Part shown: positions 1-11,860 of the stretch, piece by piece
Position numbering within the stretch: the first letter of the stretch is position 1
How the letters are laid out: each line of letters begins with the position of its first letter
Assembly (NCBI GenBank): GCA_030562195.1
Contig: JAUJPP010000005.1
Span: 20,509,106-20,573,105 of the forward strand
Source: Nipponacmea schrenckii
Lineage: Eukaryota; Mollusca; Gastropoda; Lottiidae
Direction: 5' to 3'
DNA length: 64,000 nt
Program-made: the position numbers and the translations under genes
The notes under the pieces: model-generated
The model's input: the letters and a program-made list of their open reading frames with translations, nothing else
Told to the model about the DNA's origin: nothing
The model's database searches: none

Positions 1-569
1 AAACAATTACACCATTGCGACGCTATGGTAATAATTATATCAGTCCATATTAATATGGATACATTTAATATTAAATCATTTTATTTAATGTTATATCTAT
101 ATCCCTTGAATGTCACTAAATGATCTGTATTGCGGATACAGATAAAAAGTCATTCACTTTTAATTTTCATTAAGTCATTATTATACAAGATACCAACAGT
201 AGGTCAAGAACATGTTTTATACTAAAGGTTGTGAAAGAATTGTTCGGATTAAATATGTATGAAGGGGTGTGAGAACTAGTTAGAAAGGTTTGTAAAAGGT
301 CGTGAGAATATGATATATTTATATAGATAAACAATGTCAAATATGTCCACTTTCCTGCACACATGTACATTACACAAACTTGATTACAATAGCATACTTT
401 GTCAATTCATTTGGTTTATAATTAGGCCGACATTGAATAATAATTATCAAAATTTGTACAGATTACCCTGTTCGTGAAGTTAACTTGCACTTTCGTCTTC
501 CGCTTGTATTTTGGCTCATTTATGATGGGCAAAGATGCGAATAGACAAATTACTTTGTCCGATGTCCGG

Positions 570-925
570 TCTTGGATTATCGATACAGTAGAAACTAGTT
601 GAAGTAAATTGTATCGATACAGTAGAAACTAGTAGAAATGAACTGTGTCGATACAGTTGAAACTAGTAGAAATGAACTGTGTCGATACAGTAGAAACTAG
701 TTGAAGTAAATTGTATCGATACAGTAGAAACTAGTAGAAATGAACTGTGTCGATACAGTTGAAACTAGTAGAAATGAACTGTGTCGATACAGTTGAAACT
801 AGTTGAAGTGAACTATGTCGATACAGTAGAAACTAGTAGAAATGAACTGTGTCGATACAGTCGAAACTAGTTGAAGTGAACTGTGTCGATACAGTAGAAA
901 AGTAGAAGCGAAATGTGTCCTGATC
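570..925. repeat. 34-bp minisatellite, about 10 copies
   Basis: TCGATAC recurs at 580, 614, 648, 682, 716, 750, 784, 818, 852 and 886, exactly 34 bp apart each time. Units alternate between AGTAGAAACTAGTTGAAGT and AGTAGAAACTAGTAGAAAT versions, implying higher-order copying. Three units contain TATCGATA, the insect DREF motif. Its left flank (GTCCGATGTCCGGTC, from about 558) matches the TIR of the MITE at 50040, so the array probably expanded inside such a MITE. Confidence 0.95.
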
Positions 926-2144
926 CGTACTTCGTGTATTCGTCTTTTCTTATTTCTATATGCTGGCTTAATAATGGTTCAAAATTATTAGTTTCCTTCT
1001 GAGCAAATAGGACATATATTTTTCAACAATTGCGCATTTATTTTGCATAAATTCATACGGTAGTTTTCTTACACCTATCAAAAAAAAAAAACAGTTTATG
1101 TTTAAATTATCTTTAAGTTTACTTTTACAAAAAGTTTGGTTTTTTAAAATCAATGCAGGTTACAATATTTTATTTTAAACTTCAGATACCTTCAGTGAAC
1201 ATTTCGCTAGATTTTTTTATGTATACAGTTTTCATCAATTTCAGCAAAATATATTTTCGGCCTGCAAAAAAAAACCCCAGATTGTCCCTTCAGATTCATA
1301 TGCCATCCATATACTTAATTGAATAATTTGCTTCATAATTTTGATGATTATTATTATAACATGTATTTTAATTTTTTTAACCCAAATTAAGCAACGGAAC
1401 CTACCTTCACAGACAAAATAGGCTAGCTTTGCGTGCACATTTATGCAAAGTGATCTTAAAGGTTTTGGCGTGTTAAATTACTCTTCACAATATAGAAAAA
1501 ACTTACTATTCGTGATTCTAGCAATTGTGGATCAAAAGAAAAACCGTAATTCAGCTTATCTGACTGACCGCAAGACGCATTGGTTCAATGGGTAAATGCC
1601 ATAGTCTTTGTTATCCGGCGACTTAATGACGCGTGGGACAGGCAATGGTCACGTTCTGCGTGACCAGGCTATTGTACAGGGTGATCTATACTGAATATAA
1701 TCAGGTATTATGAAAATGAATCCGAGTGCACGTGTAGTTATAATACCAGTAATATAGGGTTATTATAGAGAAGTAGAGATAATATGATATTTACATCTTG
1801 GAAGAAAAGAGTCGAATTATCTTGAAAATAGTAGCGTATTATCCCACAAATAGTGACGTATTGTCCTAGGTTTATAATACACTGGGGATCAAATTGTACG
1901 ATGGCACGTGATAGACTATTAAAATTTCAAAATTACTACAATGTCCTCTACAGTTAATTTAATAGATGAATAGATAGATTTTTAAGACATACAAACTCTC
2001 ATATTTTCAACTTTGGGTGGCGATGGTTCAACGAGTATGACGCTTACTCTCTTACTGATTAAACTCTTGCATCTACATGTACTTCAACTCTGTTATGGAG
2101 GGCGAAAAAGTCACCTAAAACGGACTGTAGTCTGTGCCACAGGT
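926..2144. other. intergenic, nothing recognised
   Basis: AT-rich DNA with short A-runs. No gene, RNA or clear repeat could be supported; short open frames here have no domain or codon signal. Confidence 0.6.
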
Positions 2145-2245
2145 ACGTGTGGACAGGATATTATAGGTGCCTATGAGTTACCTGCATGATCCCTCATGAA
2201 ATAAACGAATTTTGTTTCATTTCCTTAATAAACTTGAATAAGTCC
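2145..2245. repeat. dispersed repeat, copy A
   Basis: ATAGGTGCCTATGA, a CATGA motif and TTTCATTTCCTTAATAAAC then TTGAATAA recur in the same order and direction at 3385-3485. The function is unknown; it is probably a decayed transposon piece. Confidence 0.65.
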
Positions 2246-3221
2246 ATTCATTACTGTAACAGTTGTCTGAGTATCCGCAATATAACTGAGATGGAGCGTG
2301 ATTTAACTGCCTATAATCCATCAATAATATGATGGCTATCTTGGGATTGAAATTTGTCTACTGGACGACTACATCACCACTGATCACAAGATCAAAGCGG
2401 AATATGTAGATATGAGAAGCCCATAACTTTAACCTTACCTTACCCTTCGGCCATTTCATACTAGCTTATCAACATATTTATTGTCTTTTCGAGAGAAAAA
2501 TCACCCTCAAGCCAGCATTCGTGCTGATGACTCAATTTACCCCTCATGTTTTCTTTTCTTTCAAGACGTCCGCTGATCGCCTCTTGGCTATAGACTTAAT
2601 CAAAGATTTTTTTTGTTTATGTTAGATAGATTTCGTGATTTATGAACATCAGCTATAAAATACAGCATTCTTATCTTAATAACGTGTAAAATGACCAGCT
2701 AATTGAGTAGGCCATATATCTTTTAATCACAAAGTTTTGTTCCAAGATCGCCGGCAGCATAACGATGGTCAATTTGGGAGTTCGTATCAATGTTGGAATC
2801 ACTTTGATTTTTGTAATGACATGCTAAAAGATAGAAATTACTGACTATTGGAAGTCGGTTTGGAATAAATCGGTTTTTAAGAAATGACCAAGAGTTTACG
2901 TTTTGTTAGACAGATCAGAAGGTGTTTTATTCGGAACTCTAACGGTTTTCGCGCAATCCCTGATGCTTCCTTCGTTACGATACCAGATAGCAAGATACTT
3001 GTTCAGTGATCTTATAAATACAGTTTACATTAAAATATTCCGAGATTTGCATTTCCTGTACTTCACTGTTAGAAAGCCTGAAATTAACAGATACAGCTCA
3101 GAAGAAATTATTATTCTAGGAGAGTTATTATCATATATTTTTATCTTATATATTACATCTGTGTCGCAGACCATGTGCTGTACAATAAGAAAGTAACAGC
3201 TATCATGGTTTCATAGTTACG

Positions 3222-3330
3222 ACCCCTTCTAGCAGATGGCCCTGGTGCCAAACCTCTTAGCACTTATCCTACCCAGATTATTCGTAACTATTTTCAGTTG
3301 GGTGACTTATTCAAGGTCATTAATCTCGAG
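3222..3330 (-). mobile_element. SINE core fragment
   Basis: CTAGCAGATGGCC, CCAAACCT, ATTATTCGTAAC and TCAGTTGGGTGACTTATTCA align in order with 43015-43145. That copy carries the CCCATTTACAGCTGGGTAGA core common in molluscan SINEs. The reading direction is the minus strand. Confidence 0.5.
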
Positions 3331-3384
3331 CGCCGATTGGGATCACCATTTGAGGAACCTCTTTTACGTGCACAGTCCACAGTT

Positions 3385-3485
3385 CCGACTATAATAGGTG
3401 CCTATGAATTCCCCGAATGGTTCCTCCCATGAAAAATATAAATTTTGATTCATTTCCTTAATAAACATTTATTTGAATAAAATCT
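3385..3485. repeat. dispersed repeat, copy B
   Basis: Direct-orientation partner of the block at 2145-2245, sharing ATAGGTGCCTATGA and TTCATTTCCTTAATAAAC. It directly follows a SINE-like piece at 3222-3330. Confidence 0.65.
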
Positions 3486-5853
3486 ATTTGAAAAATTGGA
3501 TTAAGAAAACTTTTTTGCTTTAAGTGTACATAATTTTTGAACTGTGATATAATTATACCATTTTGTAAGTTAGCATCTACTGATGTCCATAAAACATAAT
3601 TTATATAAATACACGTATATAAGAAATTATTACTGAAGTAAATGTATATCCATATAGAAATATAGAAGTTGACTTTTCAGAATATTGTGGAACTCGGGTA
3701 AAAGCAGGACTATTCATTTATTTGCCGTACAAAAAGGTAAAAATAAATATTCCGACAACAGATTGTCATGTACAATTATAAATGATCTAATATATCTTAA
3801 TTTGTATAACTGTCTATCGGCAATTCTCTTTGATTTTCTATGTTTTGATCTACTGTGATCTATCGAAAGATAACTTACAACGATGACATTTCAACACGGC
3901 GGATAGGTCATGTCAAACTGACAGCTTCTCACGACTGGAGTTGTACTGGCATTGCACCTGAACCAGGGAAATGATTCCTGCAGGGATTCACACTGGCTTA
4001 CGTATAATATCGAGAACGTTAAAGCTTATAATCGAGACTGTTTTTAACTCGGTGTTTCCAATATTTCATGGACGGGACTATTGCAAATACAATGTTTAGG
4101 TTCAGGGGTTTTCAACGTGGGAGTAACTCTTCTAAAGTGGGTAGTTAGTTTTTAAATATTTAGGGGGTAATGAAGCGCTTGTACATTTTTTTTGAAGAGT
4201 TACAATTAAATATTGCAGAAAATATCACGAAATATTACTTAGAATGTAAAGTGGAGGATGGGGTTAATGTAAAAATCGATCAATATCCTGAAAAGGGGTA
4301 ATAGAAATTAAAAGGTTACAAAACCCTATCTTTGTTGAATATATCCTTCATGCAAAGAAGCACAAGTTACACTATTTCTGACATTTATTCACTCAGTGTT
4401 TCACATGCTCATACAGGCAGCGTATCAAGAGAAATGAAACATATAACAAGACTAACAATATATATAGTAAATAAATGGGTTACAATCAAACGCTGTCTGT
4501 ATTAGCATGAGAAACGTTCAGTTATATCAGAAATAGTGTATCATATCTTGTGCTTCTTTACCTATGCCTATTTCTATGTCTGATAAACCGTATCCTTCAT
4601 ATACTTTGTTATTGTCTAATACAATGATGTTTTCAGTTGAGACATATTCAGACCTATTTAGCGTTCCATACGTTAACCTTTGTGAAAAGTTTCGTGTATT
4701 ATTATTATTAAAAGAGGATTTAATAGATCATTATTACTTATGAAAATATTGTAACAGTTTGTTCTTGTGTATACTAAATTTATAAATCACCCTTTATCTT
4801 GCCGAATGTCTCTTTAAATTTAACGCATCATCAACAGTAACGATTTTTAAATCCTCAATTCTTTTGAAAAACTATATTCATTGTGAGAAAAGGGCACATA
4901 AAATGTTATTTTGTTCAAGAGCAGAAACGTCATGTGATGATAATTTTAAATTTATGATCAAATCCATCAGAAGTTATAAATTCATCTGGAACGAGATTGT
5001 GAAACAGAGCGAATATTCACCTCAGATATAAGACTGCCGTTGGCTTTACAGATTATCATCGTTAGCGAGGCAAAAACATATTTTATGACTGAAAAATGTC
5101 TCTCTGGTTATTAGATTTCCGCATAATTAACCCACAAAACGCAAGAAAATATGTAATAGTATTCGATGATTTTACACTTGGTTTACAAAGTTCTTTTTCT
5201 ATAATGTGTATGCTTGCTATGACACTTTGAGCAGGTCATTCTTTTTTATTATTATTAGTTACTTATAAATTGCAGGAAGACAGTCACCACTTTCCTCTGT
5301 AAAAATGCGTCTTTAAAAAAGAATTTCTAGACTTAATTTTTATACTGCTATTCTCGGAAATAAGACTCCCGGAAACTAGATTTGATTCGTATTTGATTTG
5401 ATGTTTCCGAGTTCACTATTACGACGATATTGAACACCTAACACTAGTTAGTTCAGCTGACACATTCTCGTTTCAAGAATGATTAATTGGTCAAACGAAA
5501 CGCATCCGCTTTGAAGACAAGTAACAATTCTTAAAATGTTATTAGAATTAATTTCAAGTGACGCAAAACATCATCTTGTGAGGTAGGCCAGCGAAACAAG
5601 GAAGTAAAAATAGTCGATTATCAGTGTTTAATCTTAAAAGCTATATGGACATTTGAGTTTTGTATCGTCATTTTCAGAAGAAACATTATCTGTAGTTTGA
5701 TTACCGTGTTTAAAAGTTCTTATATAACGTAACGTTTTGACCAGATATACATCGGGTTTCGCCTTAACGAATCAAGTGTATCACCTTGCACGTTTGCTTA
5801 CAGTTGAGATTAACATAAACTGGGTCTGTTGATTGTAACAGGTGCCCGTTTTG
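3486..5853. other. intergenic, nothing recognised
   Basis: AT-rich, with stop codons frequent in all frames and no tandem or inverted repeat large enough to report. Confidence 0.6.
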
Positions 5854-5965
5854 TGACGTCATAATCTTTAATGACTATACACGTTCTTCGTTACGGACGT
5901 TACGTCACAGTGCCTATTAGTATCGTGTGCCATACTGAGGCGTTACATGATATCACGTAACGTCA
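5854..5965. promoter_or_regulatory. cluster of three CRE-type motifs
   Basis: TGACGTCA at 5854-5861, TTACGTCA at 5900-5907 and TAACGTCA at 5958-5965 fall within 112 bp of otherwise AT-rich DNA. No gene is recognisable nearby. Confidence 0.4.
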
Positions 5966-6242
5966 TGATGAAAACCAACATTGCCTTTAATTTAAAGGGG
6001 AATTAAAGTGATTAAGGAGACCTCCCACTACACTCCTACTTCAAACACACATCTATCCACCGACTTATACAGACTGATATATTTATCTTATGTTTCCACG
6101 GAATACATGTTTCAGGGATCGCTAACTTTTATCTCCACACCTAAGGTTCATATTTTACTTTAGTTTTAGTGGCTTAAGAGAAGGGATACTACGTCTTGGC
6201 ATAAAATTTTAGTTCTCAAGAATAGTCAATATGAGAATGTAT

Positions 6243-6350
6243 TTATCAGTGAACTTACCTGGTGTCATACAGTAACAGAATCCCTTAAAATCTGGAAAAC
6301 TCACAAAACTAAGTCATTTTTGAAAAACGCTTAATCAATTTATTATCCCC
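6243..6350 (-). repeat. dispersed repeat family member (inverted)
   Basis: Its reverse complement matches 24168-24275 at roughly 85%, sharing AAGCGTTTTTCAA, TTGTGAGTTTTCCAG, GTTACTGTATGACA and GGTAAGTTCACTGAT. Confidence 0.65.
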
Positions 6351-6426
6351 AAATTTCCATAATCAATGCATCCTAAATTATACATCAAAATATTTATAAA
6401 ATATTCTATTTTACACCCATATATCC

Positions 6427-6491
6427 ACTTGATCAAACTGAATGTGTTTTAATTTAACGTACTAATGGCAAATTTGTCAGTTTGATCAAGT
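6427..6491. repeat. 15-bp perfect inverted repeat (hairpin)
   Basis: ACTTGATCAAACTGA at 6427-6441 is perfectly complementary to TCAGTTTGATCAAGT at 6477-6491, with a 35-base loop. It could be a MITE remnant or a structured transcript. No target-site duplication is evident. Confidence 0.6.
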
Positions 6492-8994
6492 TTTGGTGTG
6501 TTTGGCTTAGTCATGGCTTAATAAAATTAGTTTAAACCTCCCGCATGCGTTATAGACATATCTTTTTGAAACTTGTTAAATCTAACAATAACAATTAACG
6601 AACCTGAATGGTTTTGTGATTGAAAATTAAAGTAAAAATTTTCAGATACGTTCAGGGATAAAAAAAAACCCATCAGAATGACCTTACTTAGCATTTTTCA
6701 GGCATTATTACAAAAGGGATTCTAGTACTCGTCATAATTAATAATTATTGCATATACTGTATTCGGGTAATACATTATTACAAAAGAGACGGTATGCAAC
6801 TTTTCAAGTCCAACACTCCCATATATCATACTGCAGAAAATGAGAAAAATAGCTGCACCCATTGATCACAGCAATGACAGGATCCAAAGAAATTCCTGAA
6901 TTCTAAAAAGGGTCAAGCGGGGTCAAAATCAATCAACAATAGCACCGAGTCATTCAATATACCTATTTAGACCATGTTCAATTGTTGAGTCCTCAACGCA
7001 AGGTACCATTAGTCGAGTTATACAACTGTGGAATAAACAGTCGACCTGTGGGATTAGATCGTTTACGTTTGCGTGCTTAGAACAAATTTGTAACACGAGA
7101 TGTTGCTTATTTTACGAGGTCTTGGTCAATATTGAGATTTTGGTAATGATATTTTTCTAAAGACTATTATAAGTTGTTAAAGAGACCGACCATTGCATCA
7201 CGACTATCCAATGTCGGGCTAATATTATGATAAACTGTTGAACAATGCTGGTATATTTAAATTTTAAGTTGCTCAACGTGTTATAATGTGTTTATTTTGA
7301 GAGACTGGATAATGATCACTATTGTTGGTCACATCAGTTTGTTTTCATACTACATGTATCTTCAAACACCCAGTTCGTCTTGGTGTTAGAACAATTGGTA
7401 CCTAAATTAAGTATAATACATACTCTCGTCAGATTGTTTCCGTAACTGCATTCCGAGCTGATTTTTTGAAGACATCTAAGATAGATATTTTATTAGCATT
7501 TTCCATCAATACAGTTACGACTATCTCCGTGTGTGACTTGCTTAATAAAATATACTTATGAGGTTATAAGGATCAGGTGGAACTTGATACCAAATCTCCA
7601 TCTATATGTAGGCATATACAACAGGTATTATTTTTTTGTATACCAAAGTATAAAACGTTTCATTCGGAGATAAGACAGGAAAAGGGAATACCAAAAGAAA
7701 AAGATATAATGGTAGTGGACACCTAATGTATCTCACATAAAAAAAAAGACTCAAAGGCTGATGTGATATGCAAATTTGGCTCATAGAATGAAATCGGCAT
7801 CAAATTTCTACAACTGTATTGAATGTAGATTTGTCGAAACATGTTAAAGATGAGACGTTAAAGATAGAGGATTAGTTAAAATCACACACACGACAATATA
7901 ATTTACCTTACAATTTCAACATAATGTGCACATGGGTAGTTTTTGTCCAGATTACGTGATGGGTCTTCCATGTCGAGGATAAATTAAACATACTTTCTAA
8001 ATTCGTTCAACAATTAGGTACATTTCCCTTAATCCCCGTGTATATGGTTGCGGATACTGTATTGTTATCATTATGTCTGTATTTTCCTGTATTAGCCCAT
8101 CCAGTCCGCTGTGTAACCTGTTGTAATTTCAATAAAAATCACGATTATCCTGCACTTAAAAGTGTCTTGTGATTTCACGTCATTATATGCAAGACACAAC
8201 ATCTTTAGTAACAATTGTCGCAATAGTTCACTAAGAAACATTTGATGTCAAAAAATCAAATACGAATCAAATAAACGTTAATTTCTGTTTTCTAAGTTGA
8301 AGTAAAGATACAAACTTCAGATTTTCCTTGAATCCATTGGTATATAATAATATGACTATGTAAATGTATATGTAGTAAATTATGAATAAATATTAGGCCA
8401 TGGGTTATGAAATTCTGTCCTTTAGGTTTGATCCCCAAATATCAATATCAAAAAGCAGCTTTTGCGATAGTGACCTCATAAAACGCTTAGTTTAAATGGA
8501 ATTGCAAGGACCACAGATGTACGATTGAAATTTAGAATGGTTTGCCGACGAACATAAAATGTTTAGAAAACTCTTTTATAAATACCCGTTCCTATTAATA
8601 AACAGGGAACACTTTTACCAGTATGCGCCAACTTTACACTATTATAGGGTACGTTGGTATAATTTTCATATAGGCCAATATATTTCCATATTATTATAAA
8701 TGATGGATGAAGGAGAGAGATCTTGTATGAATTGTCCTTAAAATAAATCAGTTGTAAACAATTAATCGAAGGATGTTTATTGCGGTCTCTAATAAGAATA
8801 GATATACGATGTTTTTTACGAGTAATTTATATTAATTGATATTTCTAAAAGTGATTTTTAACTACGCATTTGAGAAAAGAAACGCGTCGTTTCGAGAATT
8901 TAGATATTTATATCAAACAGTAATATGAGGGAAAATGAATTAAAATGAATATAGTTTTACGTCCTACTCTTCTGCACGATAATGAATTCATAAA
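6492..8994. other. intergenic, nothing recognised
   Basis: No coding signal or repeat family was detected by eye. Confidence 0.55.
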
Positions 8995-9130
8995 GATGGG
9001 CAACGTTATGCAGTATGCAATGGGGGGAAATTTTGCCAAGTCAGGGGCGTAAGCCTACTATCCAACTGCCGAATAAATCATTAAGGTGCGAAACTTGTGG
9101 CATGCAGGGGTTTTGGTTTCTTGTCTCAAC
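8995..9130 (-). mobile_element. SINE fragment of the 16240 family
   Basis: GGCAACGTTATGCAGTATG, GGGGGAAATTTTGCC and GTGCGAAACTTGTGGCATGC correspond to the distal part of the 16240 and 53640 copies. There is no tRNA-like head here. A 75-codon open frame across it is a by-product. Confidence 0.45.
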
Positions 9131-9674
9131 CGAAATATATGAGATGAGGCCCTTTGACTTAAATGTAGTCACCAGTTTCGAATTTTCAAAATTACTGACT
9201 GAACAAATAGTCATTTATTTTAGTTATTTATGTTTTCAGTAAGCAAAAGTAATGGAACTTTTGCAATGTAATTGTCTCATAAATTTCACAGTCCCCAAGT
9301 AGTTAAAATGTCCACCACAAAGAGTAAAGTTGAGCCATAAAGAATCTTGGGACAGTTCTATGATATAAATGAGGGGGAAAGGGTGTTCCACGATAAAAAA
9401 AATCTGTAATAGCTATACATCAACACCTAGGGTGTCACAATGTGAATGGCTGTAAACTACGTTCGTGTTTGTTATTTCCGTTTTAGAACCATAAGTAGTT
9501 TTGTATGTATTCTGGTGCAGTCAAATGCAGTTGTTCAACAATCTAACTGGTTGTTGACAGAATGAACTATTGCACGTGGACCATGAATCTGTGTAGTATG
9601 GGTAATAACCACTGCACTAATTAAACTTTTCGATAAATAACATTAAATCAAAGAATGTCCATCGGCGCCTTAAT

Positions 9675-9721
9675 TTGTCACGGTGACGTCACGGCGACAA
9701 GTGTAAGTCTCCCGTGACGTA
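9675..9721. promoter_or_regulatory. CRE-centred near-palindrome plus second CRE half-site
   Basis: The 26 bp at 9675-9700 match their own reverse complement at 22 positions and are centred on a full CRE, TGACGTCA, at 9684-9691. A TGACGT half-site follows at 9715-9720. CREB/ATF dimers bind such sites. The position just before the 9748 open frame suggests a promoter (inferred). Confidence 0.5.
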
Positions 9722-9747
9722 CAATTAGACGAAACAATATTTATTAG

Positions 9748-10002
9748 CACCATGTGTCCAAACAAGAGTTAAGTCGGGCGCGCAAAATATCAACTCTGGC
9801 GTGCAAACACGCGCCTAAGAACGCACTCGTGCTAACAGGAATTACGTCACTTTGTGCATTGTGGGTTGAGATGTTTAACCACGTGATAACACAGCAGGAA
9901 ATTCCGTTTGAAGTCGAGGATTCCATCAGTAACCTGATGAAAGATCAAAGGTTGCGGAATTTGTATAAAGTTTATTCCACAAGGGAACCTGTTGAGAGAT
10001 GA
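9748..10002 (+). CDS. unrecognised small open frame or terminal exon
   Basis: An 84-codon frame runs from just after TATTTATTAG (a possible 3' splice acceptor at 9747) to TGA at 10002. The composition looks protein-like: basic N-terminus (SKQELSRARK), hydrophobic middle (NALVLTGITSLCALWVEMF), and an acidic then basic C-terminal half. GC is clearly higher than in the neighbours. There is no ATG at the frame's start. The only nearby ATG (9752) is out of frame by two bases because of an extra GT, so this is a terminal exon, a frameshifted gene or chance. I recognise no family. A CRE-centred palindrome lies 48 bp upstream, and AATAAA follows at 10294-10299. Confidence 0.35.
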   Translation, partial: HHVSKQELSRARKISTLACKHAPKNALVLTGITSLCALWVEMFNHVITQQEIPFEVEDSISNLMKDQRLRNLYKVYSTREPVER

Positions 10003-10962
10003 CTGGGATAAATGTTAAGGATTAATTGAACCCCCTAGAGAAACCTCTCGTGGTAATACATAAACAATGACAGACCTTATTTAAGCCTTTCAACGCTGGC
10101 CATCAGACGGTTACAGGTTGTATATTGGACACGTAATGGTCGTTATCCCAACACGGTTTGGGGTTTTTGGTTTATTACATCACATTCACCGACTTGAAAG
10201 GGATTTTAAGGGGGATAATTAGCCCCTATTAGATGAGAGAAAAGATATACGGTATGTTAACAATGGCCTCGTTAACGGGATATAAAATCACTCAATAAAG
10301 GACGGCTTAGAGAATTTGCATAACAGCATTTCTTTCTTTTTGACTTCGAACAAATGTCGACATTTTCGCACTATATTGTGTATGCATATATATAATGAAC
10401 AGTATTTTACAAACCTTTGCCCTATTATGTACATTCCATTTCTTTATAACGCATCTCTTTCTGTGTCATTCAAAAAACAGTTAATTAAAATGGCCGCATT
10501 ATTTTATTTTTGATAAGTGTGTGGTGGAATGTATTTATTATGGTACAAACCATTTATACCACGAGGAAAATAATTCTTATCATTGAAACATCTTAGCAAA
10601 ACAATTTTAGATGTAATTTCCGTTGTTTGTTACAATCCATGGTTCAAGTTTCCAATTCTTATGTCTGGTTTAGTAATTTTAAAGTAACAAGTCGACATAC
10701 TTTGAGGTGCTTTTCTTTGTATTTTCGATTACCAAATTTAATTATTCAATCTTGGGTATTTGGAATATCATATAATTATGTACGGGGAAGTTTGAATGTT
10801 GACTTTGAGATTTTTGCGAAATCAAGTTTGAAAAGTAAACTATGACTACTTTGTATACATGTAATTATTGAATTGACTTGTCGTCTTTAGAAAGATTTGT
10901 AAAGTGAATGCTTTTAGCAACGATCTCTTTCCATAATCATAGATGGTACTGTGATACTGTGA

Positions 10963-11860
10963 GGGATACTGCGTAGACTTCCCATTTCTCTTAATACTCT
11001 TCTTTTGCTACTTATCTCTGGTGATATCCAACCTAGTCCTGGACCAGGATTAAGCATACTTCATTTAAATGTTCGCAGCCTTCAAGGAAAGATATCTAGC
11101 ATTATTGCTGAACTATCCGACCATGATATACTCACCTTCTCTGAAACTTGGCTTAATGCATCACACCAAGTACAAGACATTCTTCTGAAAAATTTCAAAT
11201 CACCAGCAGTGTGTAATCGCTCCTATGGCATGGGAGGTGGTGTTGCTATCTACGTTAAAAATAACATATTTTGTAAAGAACGAAATGATCTTCATATTCC
11301 TCGTCTAGAAGCAGTCTGGATTGAAGTAACACATCGTAAAAAACGCCTATTGATAGGATCATTCTACGTTCCACCTAGATCTCCTGACAACTATTGGGAA
11401 CTAATTAAGGAAAGTATATTTAATGCAAGAAATGTTTGTGAACCCCTGATCATTCTCGGCGACTTCAATGAAAATCTGCTTTCTGGTAAATCAAATAAAT
11501 TAGCTCCTATTATTCAGTACTTCGGTCTCGCACAAACTGTAGCTGAACCAACATGACATACAGAAAACTCAGCTACTCTTTTAGACGTTGCTTTGGTGAC
11601 TGACCCTGATTTAGTGTCAGAGACAATAGTACATGAAGCAGGTATAAGCGATCACTGTCCAATAGAAGTTATCCTGAATCTTCCTCGATGCGTAAATAAA
11701 GGTTTCAAGTGTACTATATGGAATTATAATGATCTTGATGTAGATGCAATCAACAACTTCTTGTCTTCAACTGACTGGGTTAACTTCTTTGAAAGCCAAA
11801 AAGATCCGAATATACTGGCCAAATGTTTCTCCGAAAGACTTCTCCAAGCAATCAATCTTT
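10963..11860 (+). pseudogene. CR1/L2-like non-LTR retrotransposon ORF2 fragment, APE endonuclease domain
   Basis: An open frame from 10963 carries a complete set of apurinic-type endonuclease motifs in order: LNVRSLQGK, SETWL (catalytic Glu), GGGVAIYVKN, FYVPP, GDFNEN and SDHCPIEV. It opens with a hydrophobic LLLLLISGDIQPSPGP segment, a degenerate form of the 2A-like motif that heads many lophotrochozoan CR1-type LINE proteins (Glu to Gln and Asn to Ser at key positions). One in-frame TGA at 11554-11556 sits where relatives usually have Arg, consistent with a CGA to TGA transition. After about 290 residues the frame runs into the 78-bp satellite and stops at 11878-11880, so the reverse transcriptase is missing. 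The element is dead; nicking DNA for target-primed insertion would have been its role. Confidence 0.88.

Noticed and set aside
2903..3196. 97-codon open frame on the + strand
   Set aside because: Non-ATG start, no domain, no splice support.
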